Source of the DNA: Planctomycetota bacterium
GTDB lineage: Bacteria > Planctomycetota > SZUA-567
DNA length: 64,000 bases
Assembly: GCA_020060765.1 (NCBI GenBank)
Contig: JAGUZQ010000057.1
Location: forward strand, 1 to 64,000
Direction of reading: 5' to 3'
In this document: positions 1 through 7,778 of the stretch, in pieces
How the letters are laid out: every line of letters begins with the position of its first letter
Numbering within the stretch: position 1 is the first letter of the stretch
Translations under genes and position numbers: made by a program
Notes under the pieces: model-generated
Told to the model about the DNA's origin: nothing
The model's database searches: none
Seen by the model: only the letters and a program-made list of their open reading frames with translations

Positions 1-1166
1 CTGCGCAGGTGGCGCTGGCGGGCGAGAAAGGCCGCGCCCAAGGCGTTGGCGTTTTCCCGCAGTTCGGAAACGCTTACGCGCAAGTCTTTAAGCGCCAACG
101 GCAGGCAGGACATTGACAATGTCCGCTTGATGGAAGCCAACAGCGGCTCGCCCACCTCGGCTAAAGAACCGCTAAGCACTACGTGCGAGGGGCTGAGCAG
201 ATTTATCACCGTCGCCAACGCATATCCTATCTGCTCGCCCAGTTCGATTGCGAGAATACAGGCGGTCTTGTCGTTTTGCGCCACGCATTCGGCGAAATAA
301 CGGGGCGAAAATTCCTCGCGCGTGAGCAGGGTCTGGACGTTGCTCTGTTTCAGTTCCTCCACTTTGCGCTTCAGCGCCGGTTCCCCGGCTACGGTTTCCA
401 GGCACCCGCGGTTGCCGCACTGGCAGAGGCTGCCGTCGCGCTTCACCACGATATGCCCCACCTCCATAGCACAGGGCGAATCGCCGAGAAACGCATTGCC
501 TTCTTTCACGAAACCACCGCCTACGCCGTAACCCAATTCCAGATGGAACAGGCTTTCCCTGGCGGGAAGATGCCTAGCGGCGTGCTCGTAGCGCGCGCGG
601 ACAAAGGGAGAGGGATAGACGCATGCCTCACAGCCGAGTTTTTCCTGCAGCCAATTACCGGTATCGACCCCGCTCCAGCCGGGAATGTTAACGGCGTGGA
701 TCGACCTGCCGCTTTTCACATCGACCAGACCCTGGTCGGCAAAACCGGCTGCCTTCAGTTTCTTGAACTCATCGGGGAATTTTTTCCGCAACCCGGTCAA
801 CAATTCCTCCGCCGCAGTCTCGATTTTGGCGCGGGAAGGAATTTCCGGAAAAGCGTGCAGGCTTTCGCCGATAATCCGCAAGGCGCTGTCGGTCAAAACC
901 AGGCGCAGATGCCTCATGGCCAGTTCTATGCCCAAATAACAGCCATAACTAGCCGAAAGAGTGACAGGCGAAGCCTTGCGACCGGTACGAGTACTTTTTC
1001 GCTCCGGCTCGGCAATGATTCCAGCCTCGTCCAGATCGCGAATATAACCCCATAATGTGGTTGGCTTTATATCCAGAGCTTCCGTCATCTCCTGCCTGGT
1101 AAGCGCTTCACGCGCCTCCAGCAGGGCGACAATCTGAAGCTTGGTTTCCATTGCGCCGACAGCCAT
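1..1166 (-). CDS. ROK-family transcriptional regulator (3' end outside window)
   Basis: This is a sugar-responsive repressor of the NagC/XylR type. The first 55 residues form a winged helix (TKLQIVALLEAREALTRQEM, then a recognition segment around IKPTTLWGYIRDL). A ROK domain follows, with the zinc signature CQCGNRGCLE. The N-terminal ROK segment (YGCYLGIEL) lacks the DxGxT phosphate loop of ROK sugar kinases, so this is a regulator and not a kinase. The start is the ATG at 1164-1166, preceded by AAAAGGAG. The reading frame is still open at base 1, so the C-terminus is missing. It diverges from the creatininase gene at 1351 and probably controls that operon and itself; the ligand is unknown. 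It reads through without any break from 1166 to the window edge. Confidence 0.93.
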   Translation of the reverse strand, partial: MAVGAMETKLQIVALLEAREALTRQEMTEALDIKPTTLWGYIRDLDEAGIIAEPERKSTRTGRKASPVTLSASYGCYLGIELAMRHLRLVLTDSALRIIGESLHAFPEIPSRAKIETAAEELLTGLRKKFPDEFKKLKAAGFADQGLVDVKSGRSIHAVNIPGWSGVDTGNWLQEKLGCEACVYPSPFVRARYEHAARHLPARESLFHLELGYGVGGGFVKEGNAFLGDSPCAMEVGHIVVKRDGSLCQCGNRGCLETVAGEPALKRKVEELKQSNVQTLLTREEFSPRYFAECVAQNDKTACILAIELGEQIGYALATVINLLSPSHVVLSGSLAEVGEPLLASIKRTLSMSCLPLALKDLRVSVSELRENANALGAAFLARQRHLR

Positions 1167-1185
1167 TGATGACTCCTTTTAAAGA

Positions 1186-1297
1186 TAAATATAAACGAAA
1201 TGCGTGCACAAGTCAAATAATTATACTGAATAATCTTAAATAAGAACATATATAATCCATAAATACTTGACTATGTCGCTTTCGTCGTTTATATTTA
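1186..1297. promoter_or_regulatory. Divergent mirror-image promoters with inverted 12-bp operator candidate
   Basis: Plus strand: TTGACT at 1267-1272, 17-nt spacer, TATATT at 1290-1295, driving the creatininase operon. Minus strand: TTGACT (bases 1211-1216), 17-nt spacer, TATATT (1188-1193), driving the ROK gene. The -10 boxes are embedded in TAAATATAAACG (1186-1197) and its exact reverse complement CGTTTATATTTA (1286-1297). A pair of identical sites covering both -10 regions is what an autoregulated divergent repressor would be expected to use. That the ROK protein binds them is inference. Confidence 0.7.
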
Positions 1298-1350
1298 CGG
1301 TTGTTGATTGGTTAAAGCCTGTTTATTAACATTTTTCGGAAGGGAAGGAA

Positions 1351-2205
1351 ATGGCTGAGTATCTTCGTCTGGCGGAAATGACAGTAGAGGACGTGATCAA
1401 ATACCTCAAGGTAAACAAAACCATAATTCTACCTTACGGACTGTCGGAGCAACATGGTTATCATCTGCCGCTTAACACGGATATTCTTAATGCGGAAATC
1501 CTGGGCGCAAAGCTGGCGGGAAAACTGGGGTGTATTGTCGCGCCGACCTTGAATTACTGTTTTTCCGGCGGGATGCTGCCCGGCACCATTAACGTCAAGC
1601 CCAACACCTTCTCCCAAATGGTGTGTGACATCATCGAGTCGCTGTCGGTGCAGGGATTTGAAAACATCATTATCGTTCCCGGCCATGGCGGCAGCGAAAG
1701 CCTGATTCATCTGAAAGAATCACTGCGCATCGCCAAGTGGCTTAATCCCCTGTGGCGGAAAACTTCCATCTTCCTGATTCAACTGTGGAATTATTCTCCC
1801 ACCTGGCTGGCCGCTTTTAAATCCCAGGATTATCACGCGGGGGAAATCGAAACCTCGCTGATTATGCACTGGCGGCCGGAAGTAGTGCGCAAAAAGATCG
1901 TGATGGACCAGAAAGCAGTGGCTGAGCAGTTGCGCGGCGATCCGGATTCCTATCAAAAACGCACACGTTACTCTTCCAACAACGAAGAGATTATCATGAC
2001 CGTGCAGGATCCCAAGGTTAAGATCGGCGTAATGGGTTTCCCTGAAAGAGCAAATGCCAAGTTGGGCGCAAAAGTGGAAAAGGAAATTCTCGACAACGCC
2101 TCCGTCGAATTAAAAAAAGCCGTCGCCGAAGCCTCCCGCAATCGCAAGGCAGGAAAAGAAAATGTGATCAGGGATGAAGAAAAGTTGAAAATTCTGGCGT
2201 TGTAA
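1351..2205 (+). CDS. Creatininase-family metal-dependent amidohydrolase
   Basis: 284 residues, a usual length for the creatininase/MftE/formamide-hydrolase family. Metal-ligand motifs are intact: EQHG at 33-36 and D44 (HLPLNTD), GHGG at 111-114 with H112, and HAGEIETS at 162-169. The family hydrolyses C-N amide bonds in small cyclic or N-formyl compounds in the cytosol; the substrate cannot be read from the sequence. GGAAGGGAAGGAA precedes the ATG. It is the first gene of a co-directional run with a cyclase-family protein and an acetyltransferase, 9 nt upstream of the most likely cyclase start. Creatinine itself is an unlikely substrate in this setting. Confidence 0.88.
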   Translation: MAEYLRLAEMTVEDVIKYLKVNKTIILPYGLSEQHGYHLPLNTDILNAEILGAKLAGKLGCIVAPTLNYCFSGGMLPGTINVKPNTFSQMVCDIIESLSVQGFENIIIVPGHGGSESLIHLKESLRIAKWLNPLWRKTSIFLIQLWNYSPTWLAAFKSQDYHAGEIETSLIMHWRPEVVRKKIVMDQKAVAEQLRGDPDSYQKRTRYSSNNEEIIMTVQDPKVKIGVMGFPERANAKLGAKVEKEILDNASVELKKAVAEASRNRKAGKENVIRDEEKLKILAL

Positions 2206-2214
2206 GGAATGCGG

Positions 2215-2838
2215 ATGAAATTGGTGGATTTGACGCTTCAGGTTTCGCTGAAGGAAAACGCCTTGACGCCAAAACGGTTTCCGGTCTCCGGCGTCGGCGG
2301 CGATTATATCGGTATACTGTATGATTATCATTATGGGGGGATGGTTTCAACTTATATCGATTTTCCTGGACATATTGAACATCTCGACGATGGCGCGGAT
2401 GCGGCCAACTGCGCCTTGGAAAAACTGTACCGTGTCCCGGCGAACGTGATTCATCTTGATTGCGCCAGCGGCTTCGGCGCGGTGACGGCAGACATGTTGC
2501 AGGCGAGGTTGGATACGGATAAGCCATCTGGGGCTCTGGTAATAAATTCCTTGGGAAAGCGCAGATTTGACGAGATTGAACACAGGTCGGTGTGGTTGGC
2601 TAATGACGCGGTGGAATGGATTGTCAGAAGCGGCGTGCATCTGCTAGTCGCCGATATTTATGAAAGTTCGGAACTGCATGGCGTTTTCCCCGCACTTTTC
2701 GAGGCGGGAATCAGCACTGTCTGTAACCCGGTAAATCTGCACCTGCTAGATTGCGGAAAAACCTGGATAACCGCCTTGCCTCTGAAATTCGAAAGTGCAA
2801 CGCAACTGCCCTGCCGACTATTAGCGGAATACCCCTAA
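2215..2838 (+). CDS. Cyclase-family (kynurenine formamidase-like) protein with degenerate metal motif
   Basis: 207 residues related to the putative-cyclase/KynB fold, which hydrolyses N-formyl or lactam bonds with a bound divalent metal. The family motif HxGTHxDxPxH is only partly kept: residues 45-53 read STYIDFPGH. The Asp, Pro and last His remain, but the ligand His of GTH is Tyr47. The metal site may therefore be altered or lost. An upstream in-frame ATG at 2209 touches the ribosome-binding site TAAGGA (2203-2208); the ATG at 2215 has a normal 6-nt spacing and is preferred. It lies between the creatininase and acetyltransferase genes and is probably translationally linked to both. Confidence 0.75.
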   Translation: MKLVDLTLQVSLKENALTPKRFPVSGVGGDYIGILYDYHYGGMVSTYIDFPGHIEHLDDGADAANCALEKLYRVPANVIHLDCASGFGAVTADMLQARLDTDKPSGALVINSLGKRRFDEIEHRSVWLANDAVEWIVRSGVHLLVADIYESSELHGVFPALFEAGISTVCNPVNLHLLDCGKTWITALPLKFESATQLPCRLLAEYP

Positions 2839-2850
2839 AGGGAAAGAACA

Positions 2851-4281
2851 ATGAAAAGGGAAGAACTCGAAACCGGCTTGCGCGGACTCGGCTTGGAAAA
2901 AGGCGACATCGTGCTGCTGCACAGCGCCCTTTCCAGCCTGGGCAATCTCGAAGGCGGGGTTGGCTCGTTGGTGGAAGCATTCCTAAACGTATTGGGAAAA
3001 GAGGGGACGCTGGTTGTGCCGTCTTTCACGGCGGGAATCGTGCCTGACGCGGTGAAGAACGACCCGCGTGCGGTAGTGAGCGTCGCGCCGACCGCGCAGG
3101 TCGCCGCTATCGGCGCGAAAGCGAAGGAAATCTGCGCCGACCACTGGAAATGCGAAACCGCCCACGCGGAAGGAACTCCTTATCTGAAACTTGCCGACCT
3201 CGGCGGCTACATCTGCTTGCTCGGGGTAGACCAGGACAGGAATACCACCTTGCATTCGGTAGAGGCTTTGCTGCGGCTGCCGTATCTGTCCGAAACCTCG
3301 CCGAAAGAAATCGACACGCCCGAAGGCAAGGTGACGACGTCGTTCAAGTATTTTCCCGGCCCGCATCGCGACTTCATCGGCCTGGATAAACTGTTTTCGG
3401 AAAAGATAAAAACTGTCGTTATCGGTAATGCGGTCGCGCGTCTGATAAAGAGCAAGGATCTGGTCGATATTTCCGTCGCGGCAGGTAAGAAAAACCCGGC
3501 ATTTGTCCTGTGCGATAATCCCGCCTGCGATGACTGCGTGCGGCAGCGCGCGCAACTGCGGGTCGCACGGTTGAAAGAAGAAAAATTCACGCTGGTTTCT
3601 TCCGCCGTCCTGGCCGGGCGCTACGTGCCGGAGATGATCGAAAATTGCAAGGCGGCAGCAATCGAACATATCGAATTGGATTATGTGCAGGGCAAGCCGG
3701 TTCAGTTCCTTTCCGCAGAAGCGCTGCAAAAGCAGGTGGAAGAACTGAATGCTGGCGGGTTGAAAGTGACTGCCCTGAAAACTTGCGCGGTTCCGGCGGA
3801 TATGCCTGCGTTTCTAGCAAAGACAAAAGCCTGTGGCGTCGCCAGGCTAGTTTTGCCGCTCACCTTTGAAGCGGAAGCGGTTATGAAATCGGCCAAAGAA
3901 AATAACCTGGAAATACTTTTTTATAACCTCGGCCTTTCCGGCAAAGCCACATCTGACAAATTGCTGTCTTTAAATGAAGCCGGGTTTGAGTGCGGCTTTG
4001 TTTTCCACGCCGCTAACTTTGCCCGCGCAGGCGAGCATCCTTTCCTCGGAACATTCAAGACCAGATGCCGCCGGTTTATGAAGCAACTCGAAGTCGCCGA
4101 CGCTCTTTACGACTGTCGCGACGTCGGCCTCGCGCGCGGCAATGCCGAGATCAAGGAACTTGTTTCGATCCTGCGCTGCTCAAGTTTTGCGGGTAATTTG
4201 GTGCTGGGAGAAGGCCTGCGCGCGACTGGGTCATTAAAAGACGCGACGGAGCGTTTCTGGGATTTAGTTGACAATATGTAA
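2851..4281 (+). CDS. AAC(3)-type N-acetyltransferase fused to sugar isomerase/epimerase-like TIM barrel
   Basis: Two domains. Residues about 1-250 match the aminoglycoside 3-N-acetyltransferase fold (HSALSSLG near 24; GTLVVPSFTAG near 52; the acceptor-side GTPYLKL followed by LLGVDQDRNTTLHSVE at 110-140). Residues about 255-476 resemble the AP-endonuclease-2/xylose-isomerase-like barrel of sugar-phosphate isomerases. Family knowledge: AAC(3)-like enzymes use acetyl-CoA to acylate an amino group on a sugar or cyclitol. With a DegT aminotransferase next door, an amino-sugar or aminocyclitol substrate is more likely than an antibiotic (inference). The fusion is unusual. Start ATG 2851 follows AAAGGGAAAGAACA; gap to the next gene is 36 nt. 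Confidence 0.8.
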   Translation: MKREELETGLRGLGLEKGDIVLLHSALSSLGNLEGGVGSLVEAFLNVLGKEGTLVVPSFTAGIVPDAVKNDPRAVVSVAPTAQVAAIGAKAKEICADHWKCETAHAEGTPYLKLADLGGYICLLGVDQDRNTTLHSVEALLRLPYLSETSPKEIDTPEGKVTTSFKYFPGPHRDFIGLDKLFSEKIKTVVIGNAVARLIKSKDLVDISVAAGKKNPAFVLCDNPACDDCVRQRAQLRVARLKEEKFTLVSSAVLAGRYVPEMIENCKAAAIEHIELDYVQGKPVQFLSAEALQKQVEELNAGGLKVTALKTCAVPADMPAFLAKTKACGVARLVLPLTFEAEAVMKSAKENNLEILFYNLGLSGKATSDKLLSLNEAGFECGFVFHAANFARAGEHPFLGTFKTRCRRFMKQLEVADALYDCRDVGLARGNAEIKELVSILRCSSFAGNLVLGEGLRATGSLKDATERFWDLVDNM

Positions 4282-4317
4282 ATTCGTCCATATTTCAGTT
4301 TTTTACAGGAGAAAGAA

Positions 4318-5646
4318 ATGGCGCCAGTTACCAAGGAAGCGAAAAAGCACATCACCGGCGGCGAAACCGACGGGGGCATCACCAGTTCCTATGCCACCAA
4401 TGACGGGATCAAACTGAAAGTTCCGTATTCGTTCATGGGCAGCATCTACGACGAGGCGGAGGAAAAGGCGGTGCTGGCAGCCATGCACCAGGATACGCTG
4501 ACGATGGGGCCGAAGACCGCCGAGTTCCAGAAAAAATTCGCCGCCCTGCATAACGTCAAGCACGCGCTGGCCGTGTCCAACTGCACCACCGGTATGCACG
4601 TCGCCACCCAGCTTTTCAACATCAAGCCCGGCGACGAGGTGATCGTCACGCCCAACACCTTTATCGCCACCTCGCTCGTGATCCTGAAGGAAGGCGCCAA
4701 GCCTGTCTACGCCGACATCGACCCCGTGACCTTCAACATTGACCCCAAGTGCATCGAGAAACTCGTCACGCCGAAAACCAAGGCTATCTACTGCGTGCAT
4801 TACGCGGGGCTGATGTGCGACATGGATCCGATCATGGAGATCGCGCGCAAGCATAAGCTCTACGTGCTGGAAGACTGCGCCCATGCTCCTTGCGCCGAGT
4901 ATAAGGGGCGCCGCGCAGGCTCCGTCGGCGATATCGGTGTGTTCTCGTTCCATTCCCTCAAGAACATCACCACCTGCGGCGAAGGCGGCATGATTACCAC
5001 CAACAACGACGAATTCGCCAAGGGCGCGGAAAACCTGCGCTGCATGAACCTAGACCACTGGAAGCCGGAACTGACCGACTTCGAATTCGACGGCATCACC
5101 CTGAAAAAGGAAAGCAAGCTGGATTACTGGATTCCGTCCCACTTCGACGTCAAGTCTTGGAACGGACACTGGGGCAACAACTACCGCATGAACGAAATCC
5201 AGGCTGCAGTCGGCTGCGTGCAGTGCGACAAGGCCGAGATGCTTACCAACCGCCGCCGCGAGATCGGCCTCGCCCTCAACGACGGACTGAAAGGCATTAA
5301 AGGCATCACCCCCGTCTACGATCCGGAAGGATACCGCCACGTCTACCACCTTTACACTATCTGCGTGGAGGAGAAGGAACTGGGCGCGTCGCGTGACGAA
5401 TTCATGCGCGTACTCTACCGTGAAGAAGGTATCCAGACTATCCTGCACTATCAACCCAGCTATCACTTCAGCGGCGTCAAGGCGGCGTACAAGTATCCGC
5501 GCAACCTCTGCCCCCACGCCGAAGCGTTTTTCTACAAGCGCGAGACCAATCTGCCCATGCACCCGAAACTGACCGACGAAGACGTCAAGACCATGATCCA
5601 GGGCATCAAAAACGCCGCTGAAAAGATGCGGAGCCGCGGAAAATAG
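4318..5646 (+). CDS. DegT/DnrJ/EryC1/StrS-family PLP-dependent sugar aminotransferase
   Basis: 442 residues, longer than the usual 370-400 because of an insertion around residues 245-290. The internal-aldimine lysine is K215 in FSFHSLKN, followed by the family signature GEGGMITT. The cofactor-binding aspartate is D186 in LEDCAHA. Such enzymes transfer an amino group, usually from glutamate, to a keto-sugar nucleotide or cyclitol. AGGAGAAAGAA precedes the ATG. It follows the acetyltransferase fusion at short distance, which suggests sequential amination and N-acylation of one substrate. An approximately 230-nt gap carrying a palindromic repeat separates it from the next gene. Confidence 0.9.
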   Translation: MAPVTKEAKKHITGGETDGGITSSYATNDGIKLKVPYSFMGSIYDEAEEKAVLAAMHQDTLTMGPKTAEFQKKFAALHNVKHALAVSNCTTGMHVATQLFNIKPGDEVIVTPNTFIATSLVILKEGAKPVYADIDPVTFNIDPKCIEKLVTPKTKAIYCVHYAGLMCDMDPIMEIARKHKLYVLEDCAHAPCAEYKGRRAGSVGDIGVFSFHSLKNITTCGEGGMITTNNDEFAKGAENLRCMNLDHWKPELTDFEFDGITLKKESKLDYWIPSHFDVKSWNGHWGNNYRMNEIQAAVGCVQCDKAEMLTNRRREIGLALNDGLKGIKGITPVYDPEGYRHVYHLYTICVEEKELGASRDEFMRVLYREEGIQTILHYQPSYHFSGVKAAYKYPRNLCPHAEAFFYKRETNLPMHPKLTDEDVKTMIQGIKNAAEKMRSRGK

Positions 5647-5675
5647 GAACACATCCATATCCCCCGTAAACTTCG

Positions 5676-5707
5676 ATCGTCATTCCTGCGCAAGCGGGAA
5701 TGACGAT
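5676..5707. repeat. REP-like palindrome (copy 1)
   Basis: ATCGTCATTCCTGC (5676-5689), GCAA loop, GCGGGAATGACGAT (5694-5707): a 14-bp stem with one G-T pair. The same core, GTCATTCCTGC/GCAGGAATGAC, recurs at 25816-25843, so this is a dispersed repeat and not a gene-specific terminator. No T tract follows. The rest of the 5647-5880 gap shows no gene. Confidence 0.8.
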
Positions 5708-5880
5708 TCGTTTGTTTTCCGTCAATCCGGCAAATATTCGCTTCAGTCAGGATTATCCTGTCGACGATACCATTCCTGTTCTTTTCTCTTGCAACCACGT
5801 TTTGATCGCGATACGATCATTTTCACAAGCGAGACAAGCGCTGGTTTGCTTTTTCTAATTTTTATGAAAGGAACCGATTC

Positions 5881-6942
5881 ATGAACGCAACAGCTTTGAA
5901 TTTCCTCAAGGAACTCCTGGCCAAACCCACCCCTTCCGGCTACGAACAGCCGGGGCAAAAAGTAGTGGCGGCTTATATGGAGAAATACGCCGATTCGGTC
6001 AGAACCGACGTCAATGGCAGCGTGCACGGCGTGCTTAATCCCAAGGGCAAGCTGAAAGTAATGCTGGCTGGGCACTGCGACGAAATCGGCCTGATGGTGA
6101 TGCACGTAGACGACAAGGGCTTCATTTATTTCAGCGCCATTGGCGGAGTGAACGTGCCGTTGTTGCAGGGGGAGCGGGTTCTCGTCCACACCAAGCGCGG
6201 CGATGTACCTGGCGTAATCGGCGTGAAACCCATCCACCTGATGGACGCCAAGGAACGCGAGACCGGTCAGGGCAAGATCGAGGAACTCTGGATCGACATC
6301 GGCGCCAAAGACAAAAAAGACGCTCTCAAGGTGGTCGAACTGGGCGACCCCGTCACTATCGATGCGGGCTGGATTGAGCTGCGTAACGGCCTGATCGCCT
6401 GCCGCGGCTTCGACGACCGGATCGGATCTTTCATCGTTGCCGACGTACTGCGTCTGCTCCAGGGCGCGCGCCTGAACGTGGCGGTACATGCGGTAGCCAC
6501 CACCATGGAGGAACTTGGTCTGCGCGGCGCCCACACCGCCGCTTTCGGCGTCGACCCCGACATCGGCATCGCTGTTGACGTTGGCTTCGGCACTGACTTC
6601 CCCGGCATCAACGCGAAAAAAGTCGGCGAAGCCAAACTGGGAGAAGGCCCGATCCTCCACCGTGGCCCGAATTTCAACCCCCACGTGCTTTCCGGGCTGG
6701 AAAAGACGGCTAAAGGCGCGCGCGTGAAAGTGCAGCAGCAGCCGATTCCGCGCGGCAGCGGCACCGACGCCAACGCTATCCAGATGACCCGCGCGGGAGT
6801 GGCCGCGGCGCTGATCTCCGTGCCTAACCGTTACATGCACTCGCCCGTGGAAGTTATCAGCCTCAAGGACGCGGAAAACACAGTCAAGCTCATTGCCGAA
6901 TACATCAAGAGCCTAAAGGGCAACGAAAATCTGATTCCGTAA
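5881..6942 (+). CDS. M42-family metallo-aminopeptidase
   Basis: 353 residues, typical for the M42 glutamyl aminopeptidase/TET family. It is a cytosolic, usually dodecameric enzyme that removes N-terminal residues from peptides using two metal ions. Visible motifs: HCDEIG (H65, D67), GRxFDDR-type RGFDDRIG near 178, the catalytic glutamates in TMEELGLRGAH near 210, D in AVDVGFGTD, and the final histidine in YMHSPVEV near 320. AAAGGAACC precedes the ATG. It is separated from the DegT gene by about 230 nt and ends at a bidirectional terminator, so it may have its own promoter. Confidence 0.93.
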   Translation: MNATALNFLKELLAKPTPSGYEQPGQKVVAAYMEKYADSVRTDVNGSVHGVLNPKGKLKVMLAGHCDEIGLMVMHVDDKGFIYFSAIGGVNVPLLQGERVLVHTKRGDVPGVIGVKPIHLMDAKERETGQGKIEELWIDIGAKDKKDALKVVELGDPVTIDAGWIELRNGLIACRGFDDRIGSFIVADVLRLLQGARLNVAVHAVATTMEELGLRGAHTAAFGVDPDIGIAVDVGFGTDFPGINAKKVGEAKLGEGPILHRGPNFNPHVLSGLEKTAKGARVKVQQQPIPRGSGTDANAIQMTRAGVAAALISVPNRYMHSPVEVISLKDAENTVKLIAEYIKSLKGNENLIP

Positions 6943-6959
6943 ATCATTTTAGCGCCGAA

Positions 6960-7000
6960 AATAAAACGGCACGTTCCAGCCAGGAGCGTGCCGTTTTATT
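6960..7000. terminator. Bidirectional rho-independent terminator
   Basis: Perfect 14-bp stem AATAAAACGGCACG (6960-6973)/CGTGCCGTTTTATT (6987-7000) with a 13-nt loop. It lies between convergent genes ending at 6942 (+) and 7014 (-). The A/T-rich stem base gives a U tract on either strand. Confidence 0.92.
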
Positions 7001-7013
7001 GAGATATTGACTT

Positions 7014-7697
7014 TCAGGAAGTCTTGGCGCCATCATTGGTTTTATCTTCGGAATAATCCAATGGGTAGGGACCCAGGATGATGAACCTGACCGGCAGCAT
7101 CCCCTCTTCCGTAAGCGTATTGCCCAGTTCCGACACCCGACGTCCCTTGAGAATGTCCATTATCTTGCTAACGGAGGTTTGCGTCACATCTGGCAGGGCT
7201 TTCCACCAGATATCGCTAGCCTCATCCTCGCACCGCCGCATCTGGCTGTCGGCCTGTTCCTCGTCTATTTTCTTATCTTTCAGGTCGGCCAGGATTTTTT
7301 CCATCTTTTCCCTGACCCGCTTGAATTTTACCTGGAAATCGTTAGGCAGACTAGCCACGATCAGACTGCATTTTTTTTTCTGCAATCCATCGAACTGTTT
7401 TACCAGTTTATTGAGATCCTGAATCCCCTCCAGCGACTTATCGTTCGCCCGCTTGATTTTTTTCCGATCCTCGCACAAGCTTTTTTGCTTTGCCTCGATT
7501 TCCCGGATTTCCTGCGGAACTTTTCCCGGTATCGAAGTGGTCAGCCGTTTCCACGCCTCTTCCGTATCCCGTTTGATCATGTTCAATTCCTGGGTAGTAA
7601 GAGGTTTGGCCTTGCTGGTGGCGGCGGAAACCGCGGAGGGAAAAGCCAGCGCCAGGAAAAAGCCGAACCAGACAACTTTGCTCCAAACGGTTTTCAT
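7014..7697 (-). CDS. Secreted coiled-coil protein of unknown function
   Basis: 227 residues. A clear Sec signal peptide (MKTVWSKVVWFGFFLALAFP, cleavage after AVSAA) precedes a highly charged, Lys/Glu-rich helical body with coiled-coil character between about 60 and 160. Two cysteines flank the central helix pair (CEDRKK near 77 and KKKCS near 112), with a third near 158. A hydrophobic strand segment, MLPVRFIILGPYPL, lies close to the C-terminus. No enzymatic motif is visible. Probably periplasmic; it lies convergent to the M42 gene and downstream of the FecR-like gene in the same direction (81-nt gap). I do not recognise the family. Confidence 0.8.
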   Translation of the reverse strand: MKTVWSKVVWFGFFLALAFPSAVSAATSKAKPLTTQELNMIKRDTEEAWKRLTTSIPGKVPQEIREIEAKQKSLCEDRKKIKRANDKSLEGIQDLNKLVKQFDGLQKKKCSLIVASLPNDFQVKFKRVREKMEKILADLKDKKIDEEQADSQMRRCEDEASDIWWKALPDVTQTSVSKIMDILKGRRVSELGNTLTEEGMLPVRFIILGPYPLDYSEDKTNDGAKTS

Positions 7698-7778
7698 CTG
7701 CCCGCTCCTGTAAAAAATAGTGATCCTGTCTTGATTATCGACATTCCGCCCGCATATTTCAAGCCAAGAGAATAGAAA

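Noticed and set aside
183-1055. 290-residue open frame on the plus strand
   Set aside because: Antisense to the ROK gene, which has an intact helix-turn-helix, zinc motif and start signal.
2851-3600. Aminoglycoside-resistance gene
   Set aside because: The N-terminal domain is AAC(3)-like, but the fusion to a sugar-isomerase-like barrel and the metabolic neighbours argue against a drug-resistance role.
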